Positions 1 through 8,240 of a DNA stretch of 12,896 nt are shown here, piece by piece. Source of the stretch: Gloeophyllum trabeum ATCC 11539 (Eukaryota; Basidiomycota; Agaricomycetes; Gloeophyllales; Gloeophyllaceae). The notes under the pieces were generated by a model. That model did not search any database. It was not told the DNA's origin and worked only from the letters and a program-made list of their open reading frames with translations. The stretch is from NCBI RefSeq assembly GCF_000344685.1, contig NW_006920418.1, positions 894,527 to 907,422 on the forward strand. The letters are read 5' to 3'. The position numbers were made by a program, and so were the translations under genes. Position 1 is the stretch's first letter. Every line of letters begins with the position of its first letter.

Positions 1-68
1 GTCATGTGACTTGGTCACTTGACTGAGGTCCAGAATGTCCCAGGTGAAGAACATACAAGAACACACTG

Positions 69-133
69 GAACATTCCAGAAGGAGACTTGTCTAGAACAG
101 TCTGGAAGCAGATCCATCTGGAACATTCCAGAA
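69..133. promoter_or_regulatory. Two perfect heat-shock-element triplets
   Basis: Positions 69-81 and 121-133 both read GAACATTCCAGAA, i.e. GAA-nn-TTC-nn-GAA, the ideal three-unit binding site of heat-shock factor. More single GAA/TTC half-sites follow (about 95-108, 153-158, 180-199). The site lies about 170-235 bp upstream of a TATA box, as expected for a promoter. Binding is inferred only from the consensus. Confidence 0.45.
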
Positions 134-303
134 TGGATCTATCTGGACCTGTCTGGAATGGACCTATCTGAACTCCTCTGGAATAGTCCAGGAGATTCCA
201 TGGCCTTGCCTGGACTGGTGTGGACTCTGCTGGAATGGTCTGGCTGGTCTTGGACTCTTAGTCATCCCTTAGTAACATTGTTTTACTCATCCCTTTCACA
301 TAG

Positions 304-310
304 TATATAA
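304..310 (+). promoter_or_regulatory. TATA box of the LTR-like region
   Basis: TATATAA lies 170 bp downstream of the second heat-shock-element triplet and about 90 bp upstream of the reverse-transcriptase fragment. It fits an LTR U3/R promoter. No start site can be fixed from sequence. Confidence 0.4.
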
Positions 311-394
311 GTAGGACCTAAGTCAGTCTGTGTCCCCTCAGTCTTGACACAGTTGACTTAGCCACTGGGATGTCTGAGGGTTGCTTCCAGTAGC

Positions 395-1006
395 CTAACA
401 GATGGGTCCATTGAGCGCTACAAGGGCCGTCTAGTCGCTAAGGGCTTCTCTCAGCGCCCTGGCTTTGACTACAATGAGACCTTCGCTCCTACTCCCAAGT
501 GGGCCTCTCTTCGCACTATACTTGCTCTGGCCGCTCTGGAGGACTTGGAGCTTGAGAGCGTCGATATCTCGACTGCCTATCTCAATGGGACGCTCGAGGA
601 GGATGTGTATATGCGTCAGCCTGAGGGATTCGAGGAGAAGGGTCCAGAGTGGGTCTGGAAGTTGCGCAAGTCGCTCTATGGCCTGAAGCAGGCTGGGAGG
701 CGCTGGCATGAGAAGCTGAATGAGGTGCTAACTGAGAAGCTGGGCTTTGTGCGCCTGACTTGTGAGCATAGCGTCTGGGTCTTTGGGAAGGAGGATGTGC
801 GTATCATCATCCCTGTCTTTGTCGACGACATGACTATTGCAGCCAAGTCTTCTGCTGCGATCCAGAAGGTCAAAGACGACTTGAGGCAGCACTTCAAGCT
901 CCGGGACTTGGGTCCCACTTCATGGCTTCTAGGTGTCGAGATCAAGCGTGACCACTCCTCTCGGACTCTGACCATCTCCCAGCGCCAGTACATCCTTGAT
1001 ACTCTC
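395..1006 (+). pseudogene. Ty1/copia reverse transcriptase fragment (RVT_2)
   Basis: This is the RNA-dependent DNA polymerase core of a copia retrotransposon Pol polyprotein. The reading frame begins with DGSIERYKGRLVAKGF (from 401) and continues through NETFAPT, LESVDISTAYLNG (the first catalytic aspartate block), YMRQPEGF, LYGLKQAGRRW and the active-site motif FVDD at 818-829, ending at QRQYILDTL near 1006. These blocks are in the canonical order of the family and uninterrupted, so the fragment is young or was lost by clean deletion rather than decay. Gag, protease, integrase and the first part of RT are missing upstream, where the frame is open only back to 362 and runs into LTR-like DNA. 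RNase H is missing downstream, where the sequence changes abruptly to an unrelated repeat and a stop follows. It has no proper start codon, so I call it a non-functional fragment. Confidence 0.93.
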
Positions 1007-1785
1007 AGTGTCTTATGTAAACCTGTAGATATATATGGGGTGAGTATGATCCCATAAAATCAGGATGTAGCATATAGTATACACATGGGAAAACCCAAAA
1101 TATTGCTTTGCAGCCGGCAATGAAAAAACTTTTTTACAGCAATGGATAGCCACTAGGCTCTATGGATCACTGCCACATATTCCCCCTCCATACATTGCCT
1201 GGGTCAGGTAAAATGAGAGCTAGAACAAAGAAGAATAAGGATAAATGGACCACAGAGCCAGAAAGAGCATAAAAATTGGGTTCCAGCAGTGTACCACACC
1301 ACATATTTCCATATTTGGAAGTGTGTTATGTAATATAGTGACGCCATTAGTGCATAGGAACTATTGGCAGTAGCTGTCAATTTTTCTGTATTTTTCTGCA
1401 TTTCGTTCGATTTTCTATGAGCTGCCAAGCTGTGTTCTGGGATGGTCTATATATGCCCATCACCCATTTATAGCACTAATATGTGGAGTCTGGGTCCCAC
1501 CAATATATTCTGATTTTATCCGAATTTGTGCGCATTTTCTGGAGCCACCCAGGTGCCTGGATGATCAGCCAGCCTATTATTAGCCCCCCAGGCCATTCCC
1601 GGGGCACCAGATCTAGCCCCAATCCCTGCCTGCCTGCCGGGATGCCAGGGCAGGCCATTCAAGCTCAGCCTGGCTCACGGCAGCCTGCCTGCCACCTGAA
1701 ATCCCATTACATTAGGCCTGGACAATTGTCCCAAAACATTGTAAAGGAGCACACAAGTGTCGTCCAGGTTTAATGTAATACTACT
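1007..1785. other. Unassigned repeat-like segment between RT fragment and X repeat
   Basis: No convincing gene is visible. The left part is AT-rich and the right part has GC-rich GCCTGCCTGCC stretches and a perfect 12-bp palindrome GGACAATTGTCC at 1720-1731. The two ends carry the inverted octamer TAAACCTG (1016-1023) and CAGGTTTA (1765-1772) with weak similarity around them, so this may be a small TIR element that cut off the reverse transcriptase. The open frame at 1483-1773 has no recognisable domain and odd composition, and I do not call it a gene. Confidence 0.3.
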
Positions 1786-1966
1786 ACAGCATCAGGTGTG
1801 CTCGTGGGGGTAGAATTGCTAGAGAGACTTGGTTAATTTTATTTCGCTATGTAGGACACACCGGAGATAATTAAATCGACGGCGGAGATAAATCACTCGA
1901 CGAGTCAGGCCTATTGGCAAAGCTAGGATCAGTTATAATTCGCTAAGTTCGATGTTTCCGAACTTC
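1786..1966 (+). repeat. X repeat, left copy (direct repeat of 12706-12888)
   Basis: From GGTAGAATTGCTAGAGAG to AAGTTCG..CGAACTT this region matches the sequence at the right edge of the window in the same orientation at roughly 85-90% by eye. It ends in a hairpin (stem AAGTTCG 1945-1951 with CGAACTT 1959-1965). The string CAGTTATAATTCGCTAAG at 1930-1947 resembles termini of pogo-group transposons as I remember them. The tandem motif GGAGATAA occurs at 1863 and 1884. X may therefore be terminal DNA of the pogo-like family. Confidence 0.7.
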
Positions 1967-3203
1967 AAGGGTCACTGAGATCATAACACTAATTCTCTGA
2001 GATGCTGAAGTGCAAAACTTGTTTTTCTGTACGCTACTTTGTACAATTTATACTACAGGAATGGCTTTGCGACTGGCCAGAGATAAATAACAAATAAATA
2101 CCGCTACCCACAGGATTGCTCAGCACTTGCCGCCATTATACCATGCACCATACAACTCCCTTGCGCTCCCACTTGCTCGTCCCAGCCACTAGAGGTCGCC
2201 TCGACGCTCCACCTGCCCTAAGCGGTCCCATCACTCCACGCGACATGCCGGTCACATGCTAATTACCTCCGGCCACTCGCTGACTGATGCTGACCTCATG
2301 GTGACTCATATACATCCGCACCTTCGGTATTTTGATGGAAACGAGGGGGAGTGAGTGCTGGAGGCCAACACACCCAACTGCCTTATTCGGATGTACTATA
2401 TTTGGATGCCGGGAGCTTGATGGCACACCCGGCTATGTGAAGCCACATGCGTGATTACCGGCTCCCTGCTCTCATGAAATTTGTTAAGTCACTCTTTCAT
2501 CCTCTAGGGTGGACTGGCGAGCTGTCGCCGCGAGTCAACTCATGAATCGTGATAAGTCATGGTAGCATTGGTATCTACACTGTTGATAGCCTTGTGGGCT
2601 AGACTTAAGCAAACATATCAATTGAACATAGTATTGTTATTCACTTATAAAGACTGGGTGATTATTCAGGGAAAGTGGTAGGCCCTATGATATGAGTTAC
2701 CGACCCAACTCAAACTCGACGCGGCGATGCGCGCCTTGCTGTAGGGGCCAGAGGGGGACTTAGGCAAATTTTGCGAGAGGACGAAGTCCGAAGTCCGACA
2801 GCACGAGTGGTAGCATCACATGACCGCGGGTATTACACCATCAAGGTACGGCACCAAATATAGCATGTCCACATAAGGCAGTTGGGTGTGTTGGCCTTAC
2901 TTCCGCTGGAGGTTGGGCATGAGGACGACACCCCTCGATAGAAGCGTCCGCAGGCCCCGGAGCTAGTTCATCTAGAAGTCGCATTGGTTAAGTCGCTCTG
3001 GAGCTCCTGTCCATGGAGATAAATCACGGAATGGGTCCGTGTATGCCTCGAGGATGCTAGGAAGTCCAGAGCTAAATAGAAAAATTCTTTAGAGCCCATA
3101 GAAGCCTAGAGGCGTGTGAGTGCTGTGTTGAATAAGCTCCGGAGGGCTTGTACGATGTGCTGAGTCTGCGTTATCAGGGGTCAGATGATCCTGAGGCTTA
3201 TCA
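1966..3203 (-). repeat. Y repeat, left arm: pogo-like element 3' end, inverted copy of 11994-12695
   Basis: Apart from an inserted element at 2365-2904 and its duplicated target, this region is the reverse complement of 11994-12695 at roughly 90-95% identity by eye. Read on the minus strand it contains the last ~38 codons of the transposase (3203 to stop 3091-3089) and about 560 bp of 3' untranslated and terminal DNA. The outer end carries CTCAGTGACCC (reverse complement at 1969-1979). The conserved reading frame in both copies supports the transposase C-terminus. Confidence 0.88.
2365..2904. mobile_element. 540-bp non-autonomous TIR transposon (MITE-like), 8-bp target duplication
   Basis: Terminal inverted repeats of 22 identical bases lie at 2365-2386 (CCAACACACCCAACTGCC...) and 2873-2894, with imperfect extension inward (CTATATTTGG...TGCCG on both sides). 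The flanks repeat GCTGGAGG at 2357-2364 and 2905-2912. The uninserted counterpart on the right arm (near 12285-12292, reverse complement) carries this octamer once, so the empty site is in the same window. No open frame of transposase size is present, so it must be mobilised in trans. An 8-bp duplication fits hAT-like or KDZ/Zisupton-like transposases. One oddity is that ten extra bases, CCTTACTTCC, lie between the right repeat and the duplication, so the ends are asymmetric. Confidence 0.85.
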
Positions 3204-5376
3204 CCGTCCGATGTGAATTCTTCGTCCTCATTGTCTTCGCTGATGTCTGGAAGCGGGGCGGCCCTAGCTGGTCTTGGGATCGCTTTTCAAGAGGGCTGCG
3301 GACTAGTTTTTTCCACCTAGGTTGCCGCTTTTCTGCCTTCGTGAGGTCCCGCTCTGCCTCCCAGTCCTTCACCTTCTCCTGCCAATGGCAATGCTTCTCT
3401 TTGTTGCGGGCCTTCCGCTTGCTCTCTTGCACGCGCCACTTGGCCATCAGACCATTTCGTTCCTCCCGCTGGATCCTGCGCACCTCTCGTGCATCTGCCT
3501 CTGCCAACATGAGGGTTTTGTGCTCGAGCACCTTGTTGAAGAACTCACTCCTGTAAGTAACCGAGCCCACCCATCCCCCATCAGCTTATAATTCTTCCCC
3601 TTCTTTTGCTTCTCTTCCTTAGCGTGAAGCTCCGCCTGTGCTCTCTCCAGGTAATGTGAGTGGAGCACAAGAGCAGCCTGCTGATGGATGACACGCTGTT
3701 TGTAGCCTGAAGCTCGTGCCTCTGAATCATGGAGAGCACTCTGCAACATACGCTCACAGTCCATCATCGGCTCTGCTTCCAGGAGGACCCTGTAGGATGA
3801 GTGCTTCTTCTCAGGCAAGATTGGGGCAACCGGCAGGGATGGGACATGAGAAGATGATTTCATGGGTGAGGTGCTGACAAGGAAGGTGCCTGATGAGCCT
3901 TGGATTGCTGTGAGTGATCCCCTGATTGGTGTAAGGCTTGTATGCTGACTTGTGGGCGATGAAGGTCCACTATCTTGGTCATTACTTGCGCCCGAATCAA
4001 GTCGCTAATGACACGAACCAGGGTTGAAAGGGGCAGGGCATATGTCCTTGTCTTGAGGTCTCCAAGCTCGGGGCCATCATCTCGGGTGTGACAACATCTG
4101 GGTTGAATGGGAAGACTCCTGTCCTGCGGAATGCGGACCAGATGAGTTCTGGTGTCATACACCAGATATGGGCTGCTCCGTATACAGTCAGAAAGTTCTT
4201 CTTTGTCACTTTTTCACCTTTCACCCTTTCCCAGTGCTCTCTTCCTTCATTCCAACAGTCCTTTAGCACTGTAAAGACAGCAACATCGAGACCTTGTAGG
4301 CAGTGTGTACTCTTTGAGGGATAGCATGGATCTTGTGGTTCCGAGCGTATTCCAGGAAGCTGCGGGTGTAGTGGGAGTTGTGACCATCGACAAGCAGGAG
4401 CCGCCAGCGTCCTTCTGCTTCGTAAAGCGATCAAACTGCTCGATCCATAGTGCCCCAATCTCGCCATTTGTCCAACCCTTTTTGGAATATCCAAGACTGC
4501 ATAAATCAGCGAGTGAGAATCATCAACAGAAGACTAAGCAGCAGCTTACAATGCATTGGCAGGGTTCTCTTGTGTCCAGTTTGACTGATAAGCCTGCCCC
4601 TTGAGGATCACAGCTGGGGGCAGCGATGTCCCATCTGCGCATATTGTGATGATTATGGTGATGTTCTCTTGATTACCATCCTGCTGTTCATACTGAACCT
4701 TCTTCCCTGAAGCCCTGATCACCCGGTTATTGCTGGCTCCACCCAAGCCAGACTGGAAACCACTCTCATCAACTCGAAAGCAACACTCCGGAGCGATGTG
4801 ACCACCATCATCACCCATCTCAAGGATATCACTCAAGAGCCAAAAATATTCTGCCATGAAGATAGGGTTGACAGCCTGGGCACGTGATGTGTCCAGGGGC
4901 CGTGGGGTATAACAGGAGAGTCGCTCTGAGTGTTTCTCGATGAATTGGTAAGTCCAATTCTCCCCAAGACCTTCCCATTCAGCACCAAACTTTGCCCGAC
5001 AGATGTCCTCAACGTGCTCCCTCAACCTGCGGTGGCTTAATGGGAAGCCTCTTGCAGCAACCTCCTGAGCATATTCAATCACCAAGTCTGCTTCTGATGC
5101 TGTAAGCCAACTCTTCTCTGCATTGAAGTCTGCCAGTTTCTGACCACCTTTGGTTAGATTGCTCAAGGTCTTGAAGTTTAGCTTCACTTCGTTTCCAGTT
5201 TCCAGAAGGTATGCCTGCTGAACCTCAGTACAGATTGCACGGAGGCCCTTCTTTTGCCGTGGACCTGACTTGGCCTGTTCAGCATGGTAAGCTGCCATGG
5301 CCCAGTCCATCACCCAGTCTTGCTCCTCACGAGACAGCTGTCTCATTTTCATCTCCGATTTAGCACGCCCAACCAT
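3089..5376 (-). pseudogene. Pogo/Tigger-like DDE transposase pseudogene
   Basis: Cut-and-paste transposase of the Tc1/mariner superfamily, pogo group. The ATG at 5374-5376 starts a 276-codon frame with an N-terminal psq-type helix-turn-helix region, a CENP-B/Tc5-type DNA-binding domain (about residues 88-165, WLTASEADLVIEYAQEVAARG... ending YTPRPLD) and the start of the DDE_1 catalytic domain with RVDESGF (first Asp) and ILKGQ. An intron at 4549-4497 (53 nt, GTAAGC..GCAG) restores GYSKKGW. Further on, VDGHNSHYT (second Asp) and QGLDVAVF (third Asp) lie in different frames, followed by KVTKKNF, TPELIWSAFRRTGVFPFNPDVVTPEMMAPS, a charged coiled-coil-like Lys/Glu/Arg-rich tail, an acidic stretch (DISEDNEDEEF) and the end TPLGFYGL. 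I infer at least five frameshifts, near 4410, 4330, 4040, 3555 and 3290, so it is dead although all three catalytic Asp codons survive. Confidence 0.92.
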
Positions 5377-5454
5377 GCTGAGGTACAGTAGAATGAAGCA
5401 GATGCTAGCTCAGATAATAGAGTCTATTGTTGTTGCCTCAGTCTACCAGCAACA

Positions 5455-5784
5455 TGATGAAGAGTTATGGAGGCAGCAGCATGCACAGTGCACCCTACAC
5501 AACTCACCTGTATTGAGTGGATGCTACAGCTACTGGTAAAGCTCATATGAACGACCCTTGTCATTAGGCAGCAGAGCTGCAGGGTTTATATACACTGTGG
5601 CCCATAGGCTGACTACGCTATGTGGAATATCACTAATCCTACTGAGCTCCACCTATGATGTCACTGACCCACATGAGCTCCGTGCCCTTGTACAATGATG
5701 GAATATACCAGGATGTTCCAGAGAGTTCCAGTACGTTCTGGTACATTGTAGAACCTGGCAGCTAAGTCAGCACCTAGTTCAACA
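5455..5784 (-). mobile_element. Solo LTR of a copia retrotransposon
   Basis: Read on the minus strand it begins TGTTGAACTAGG and ends AACTCTTCATCA, i.e. the TG..CA ends of an LTR, and is about 90% identical to the 5' LTR at 10414-10742. It is flanked by a perfect 5-bp duplication CAACA (5450-5454 and 5785-5789). No primer-binding site follows its 3' end, so the internal part has been removed by LTR-LTR recombination. It carries a TATA box (about 5585-5592, minus strand) and a GTGAGT splice donor (5507-5502), and points at the transposase start codon 79 bp away. Confidence 0.92.
5585..5592 (-). promoter_or_regulatory. LTR TATA box facing the pogo-like transposase
   Basis: The minus strand reads GTGTATATAAACCC, identical to the TATA region of the 10414-10742 LTR. 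It lies about 210 bp upstream of the transposase ATG. A leader splice from GTGAGT at 5507 to an AG at 5379-5378 (CTGTACCTCAG) would leave one base before the ATG. This is inference from consensus only. Confidence 0.4.
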
Positions 5785-5789
5785 CAACA

Positions 5790-6180
5790 CGCTCAAAGCC
5801 GCAATATATATTGACTTTCATGTGCTGAGACGTTGTGGGTGCGCAGCCATGTGGCCTTAACTTCCGCATTCAGACATCCCCTCCATGGCAGCACAACTCA
5901 TCTTTGGGTGACAGTGGCTGCAATACTTATCCAATCTGCATGGTTGAGGGCTCAAATTGATCCTTGAGAGTGACAAAATGAGTGGAGTTGTTACATTTGA
6001 CAATATATTCTTGATTAAAGACGAGAGATACTGTTTTAGTTTTGCTTGTTATTCCAGCACAAAAAGGTATTCTAACTCGTGATCAAGAAGCAGTATTGGG
6101 ATGTGCTAAAAGTGTCTATAACAGTAGATGAATAGTGTAGCTATTACATCAAAGTTCTTCCCCCACGAAATATCGAGGAG
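5790..6180. other. Gene-free stretch between solo LTR and TACAAA array
   Basis: No coding, RNA gene or clear repeat is seen. The stretch has TGTGGCCTTAACTTCCGC at 5850-5867, which resembles the right tip of the 540-bp TIR element (GGCCTTACTTCCGC at 2893-2906). It also has CACGAAATATCGAGG near 6164-6178, which could be a pogo-type end of the transposase element. Neither is certain. Confidence 0.3.
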
Positions 6181-6196
6181 GAAGGGCGGTGTGGTC

Positions 6197-6565
6197 GAAT
6201 GTGTAAAGGTCCAGTGGTGTGTAAAGGACCGGTTGATGACTGTACAAATTTTTACAAATGCCCATTAGAGAACCACAAACTTGTACAGGCTGTGGTGAAA
6301 AGATCTACAAACTCATTCCAAACACACTCTACAAACTTACAAATTTGTACAAAATACCCTCAAACAGCTCACAAATCATTACAAAGAACCCTGCTACAGC
6401 ATACAAATATCATACAAATTGGTCCAAATAATCATACAAATGTTCACAAAAGTGTGCAGATCCAATACATGTACACATGGTAGTCACGATTTTTACAAAT
6501 TTGTACAAACAGCCTCCTCATAATGTACAAATACAAATCCAAGTTAGTCGTAATTTGTATACAAA
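6197..6565. repeat. Cluster of 15 TACAAA motifs, likely transposon subterminal repeats
   Basis: TACAAA occurs 15 times on the plus strand between 6243 and 6565, against three TTTGTA in the other orientation, two of them inside the palindrome TTTGTACAAA. The array is preceded by a direct pair GTGTAAAGGTCC / GTGTAAAGGACC. Such one-sided clusters of a short motif are typical of transposase-binding subterminal repeats. The array sits just outside the 3' end of the minus-strand gene and may mark the left end of the KDZ element. Part of it overlaps the last few codons of that gene. Confidence 0.5.
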
Positions 6566-7072
6566 AGTTTGAGCCCACTAGTGTTGTCCAAGCCTCCAGT
6601 TATAGTGCAAGTGCGGTTGAAGAACCAATCACTGATTTTCTATTGTAGACAGTGATGAGCATGCATATTACTCCCAATGTAATCCATGTTTAATTCTCAC
6701 CTTCTTCATCAGTCTAATATTGTCCTGAATTAGTGATGCTCTGCTCTCTGATGTCACTGAAGAGATTATGGACGCTTGCTGGTCCAGGGGAAGCCTTAAC
6801 TGTGAGTTGGTGAGTGGGACTGCTGGCCACTTGTTGAACCAGTCCTGATAGGTCTTTGGGAAGAACCCCTGGAGAATGATGGACATCATCACCCTCTCCC
6901 TTCCCACCCTCTTCATGAGGTCAAGACTCTTAGCGATGAACTGGACCATCTTAGCTTGAAGCATCCTGTTGTGAGCCATAGTCGGTTGTGCGATGCTTTC
7001 CCAGGGATGGATGAGACTCGCAGTGATGCCCGCTGGTGCACCAATACCAATCCCCCCCCTCCAGCTACACAT
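6544..7072 (-). CDS. Unknown two-exon protein, possible KDZ passenger
   Basis: I do not recognise a named family. Exon 1 runs from 7072 to 6701 (124 codons if the ATG at 7072 is used), then an intron 6700-6640 (61 nt, GTGAGA..ATAG) and exon 2 from 6639 to the TAA at 6546-6544 (31 codons). The intron is in phase 0 and removes a stop, and the exon after it reads KISDWFFNRTCTITGG, whose DWF(F)N style is like short basic segments in other basidiomycete transposon-associated proteins. Exon 1 is mixed helix with SLDLMKRVGRERVMM and KTYQDWFNKWPAVPLTN. The first ~30 residues are glycine-rich and doubtful, so the true start may be MAHNRML (Met 32) or on an unseen upstream exon. It is convergent on the TACAAA array and divergent from the RNase H1-N-like gene, with about 10 bp between them. 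No frame breaks are visible. Confidence 0.5.
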
Positions 7073-7082
7073 TCCTGCTTAG

Positions 7083-7581
7083 CCGCAGCTGCCAGCCTCT
7101 ACCTCCAATCCATTGGAGACCAAGGTACTTGTGGGTGGTGAAACCATGATGTTCCCCTTTGAAGTAGCTGTCGAGGGAAAATGTAAACCTGCAGTCGCAG
7201 ATGGCAGGGCCAGCCTGTCCCAAACCAACAGCGGCAAAGAGTGGTATGTTGTGTCTCGTGGATGGGAAGTAGGCATCAAGCACTGGTGGTACATTTCTCA
7301 TTCATTCAATGCATAGCTGAGGTTAATATAGGCACAACACAGAGCCTCTGGTGAGCGGTGTTCCGGGAAACGTTCAACAAGGGTTCAAAACCAATGAACA
7401 AGCCATTGCGGCTTAAAGGGATGCTTGCAGGAATGGGAGGGTCAAATTCATTAACATAGTGAACAATGAGGAGGAGGCCGTTGCTATCAGACAGGCAGTA
7501 TCAAATGCGATGTATAGCTCTGAAGATGATTATGAGGAGGAATACTCTCAGATTGACAAGTCAAAACTCCCTTGCTTCTAG
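7083..7581 (+). pseudogene. Viroplasmin / RNase H1 N-terminal domain protein, interrupted by one stop
   Basis: The segment GKEWYVVSRGWEVGI (W at 7242-7244), then PLVSGVPGNVQQGFKTNEQAIAA, is the pattern of the Cauli_VI/viroplasmin domain found at the N-terminus of eukaryotic RNase H1, which binds RNA-DNA hybrid or dsRNA. A 43-nt intron at 7289-7331 (GTACAT..ATAG) joins the two halves exactly, giving GIKHWWHNTEPLVSG. After the domain an in-frame TAA at 7414-7416 interrupts, and the frame then continues for 54 codons (RDACRNGRVKFINIV, then acidic SSEDDYEEEY) to TAG at 7579-7581. The frame opens after TAG 7080-7082, where CTGCTTAG could be a 3' splice site, so upstream exons may exist. No RNase H catalytic domain follows. 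Such single-domain proteins are common in Agaricomycetes. The stop may be real, a sequencing error or an unseen short intron. Confidence 0.72.
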
Positions 7582-8240
7582 GATAAATACTTAGATTACC
7601 CGTCATTATGGCCTCTGTAACCCGTCTCACCAGAACATCGTTATGCACTACTTTGGCTCCATGCACAGAGAGAATTCATCAAACCACTTACATTGAACAG
7701 GAAGACAACTGAGAAAGGCACCTGGCTGTTTGTGAATGCACATTACAGGCTCTTGCTGTGGACCATGTATTGTGCCTCCTTCAGTGTTCGAGTATCTATC
7801 TAGGGTATATAAAGCAATACAGAATATTCTGTCATAGGAAGGGACAACTAAGGATACATCCTGCATCTTAACTCAAGTCTGCATTGCTGCGGTGCTCATT
7901 CATCTGAGTTGCATCTGAATTGTGCACTAAGTCTTGTAGATTGTCTGAAATAACACATAACAGGCATATTAATTATAAACTTGTGATGAATGGCTTTATA
8001 GACTACTTCCTAGTTTGCACTCACACAGAGAATAGTAAGAAGTGAACTATGCCCATAATTCCATCTCAGTGTGCCTGTATTCTGAGTGAGACATGTGCCA
8101 CAGCTTTCCTTCTCTGTCTGGCTTGGAGCCTTCTGGATAAGGAATCTTTATGGCATTCAGTTCTCGTCCTTGTACCCACACACCTTACCCACGGTCCCCA
8201 CTATGCTCTAGATTGCAACTAAGCATCTGGGCAAGTCTGC
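7582..8240. other. Intergenic region upstream of KDZ gene
   Basis: No supported gene is visible. A TATATAAA at 7806-7813 (plus strand) lies about 430 bp before the first KDZ ATG and could be its promoter. The open frame on the minus strand at 7866-7648 has no recognisable domain and crosses this TATA, so I left it out. Confidence 0.3.

Larger units (their letters stand above)
1..400 (+). repeat. Copia-type LTR / promoter region, 5' boundary outside window
   Basis: I see no coding sense here. The stretch has many CTGGAA / TTCCAG units, a TATA box at 304-310 and a pyrimidine-rich segment before a possible LTR end (TAGCCTAACA, 391-400). It is followed directly by copia reverse-transcriptase coding sequence, and it shares its style (GGAACATTC motifs, TATATAA, similar spacing) with the two better defined LTRs at 5455-5784 and 10414-10742, though it is not the same family by sequence. 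I infer the 3' part of an LTR whose start lies left of the window. There is no primer-binding site after it, so most of the internal region between LTR and reverse transcriptase has been lost. Confidence 0.5.

Noticed and set aside
35..310. Open frame of 91 codons across the LTR-like region
   Set aside because: Composed of the repeated CTGGAA units and the TATA region; no domain and simple-repeat composition.
431..993. Minus-strand and alternate-frame open frames over the reverse transcriptase
   Set aside because: Shadows of the well-supported RVT_2 frame on the plus strand.
1483..1773. Open frame on plus strand with Pro/Gly-rich product
   Set aside because: No recognisable motif; overlaps an open frame on the other strand and GC-rich short repeats.
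2770..2815. Ribozyme-like fold around GGACGAAGTCCGAAGTCC in the 540-bp element
   Set aside because: The stem is only 4 bp and the conserved core of hammerhead, HDV-like or twister ribozymes is not present.
3185..3591. Plus-strand open frames opposite the transposase tail
   Set aside because: Antisense shadows of the charged Lys/Glu/Arg-rich C-terminal region.
6199..6483. 94-codon open frame through the TACAAA array
   Set aside because: Product is just the translated repeat; the array explains it better.
6243..6565. CRISPR-like array
   Set aside because: Motif is 6 bases with irregular spacing and the DNA is eukaryotic; no repeats of 24-40 bases.
7065..7301. Two minus-strand open frames opposite the viroplasmin-like domain
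   Set aside because: The plus strand has a family match and a consistent intron; these are antisense shadows.
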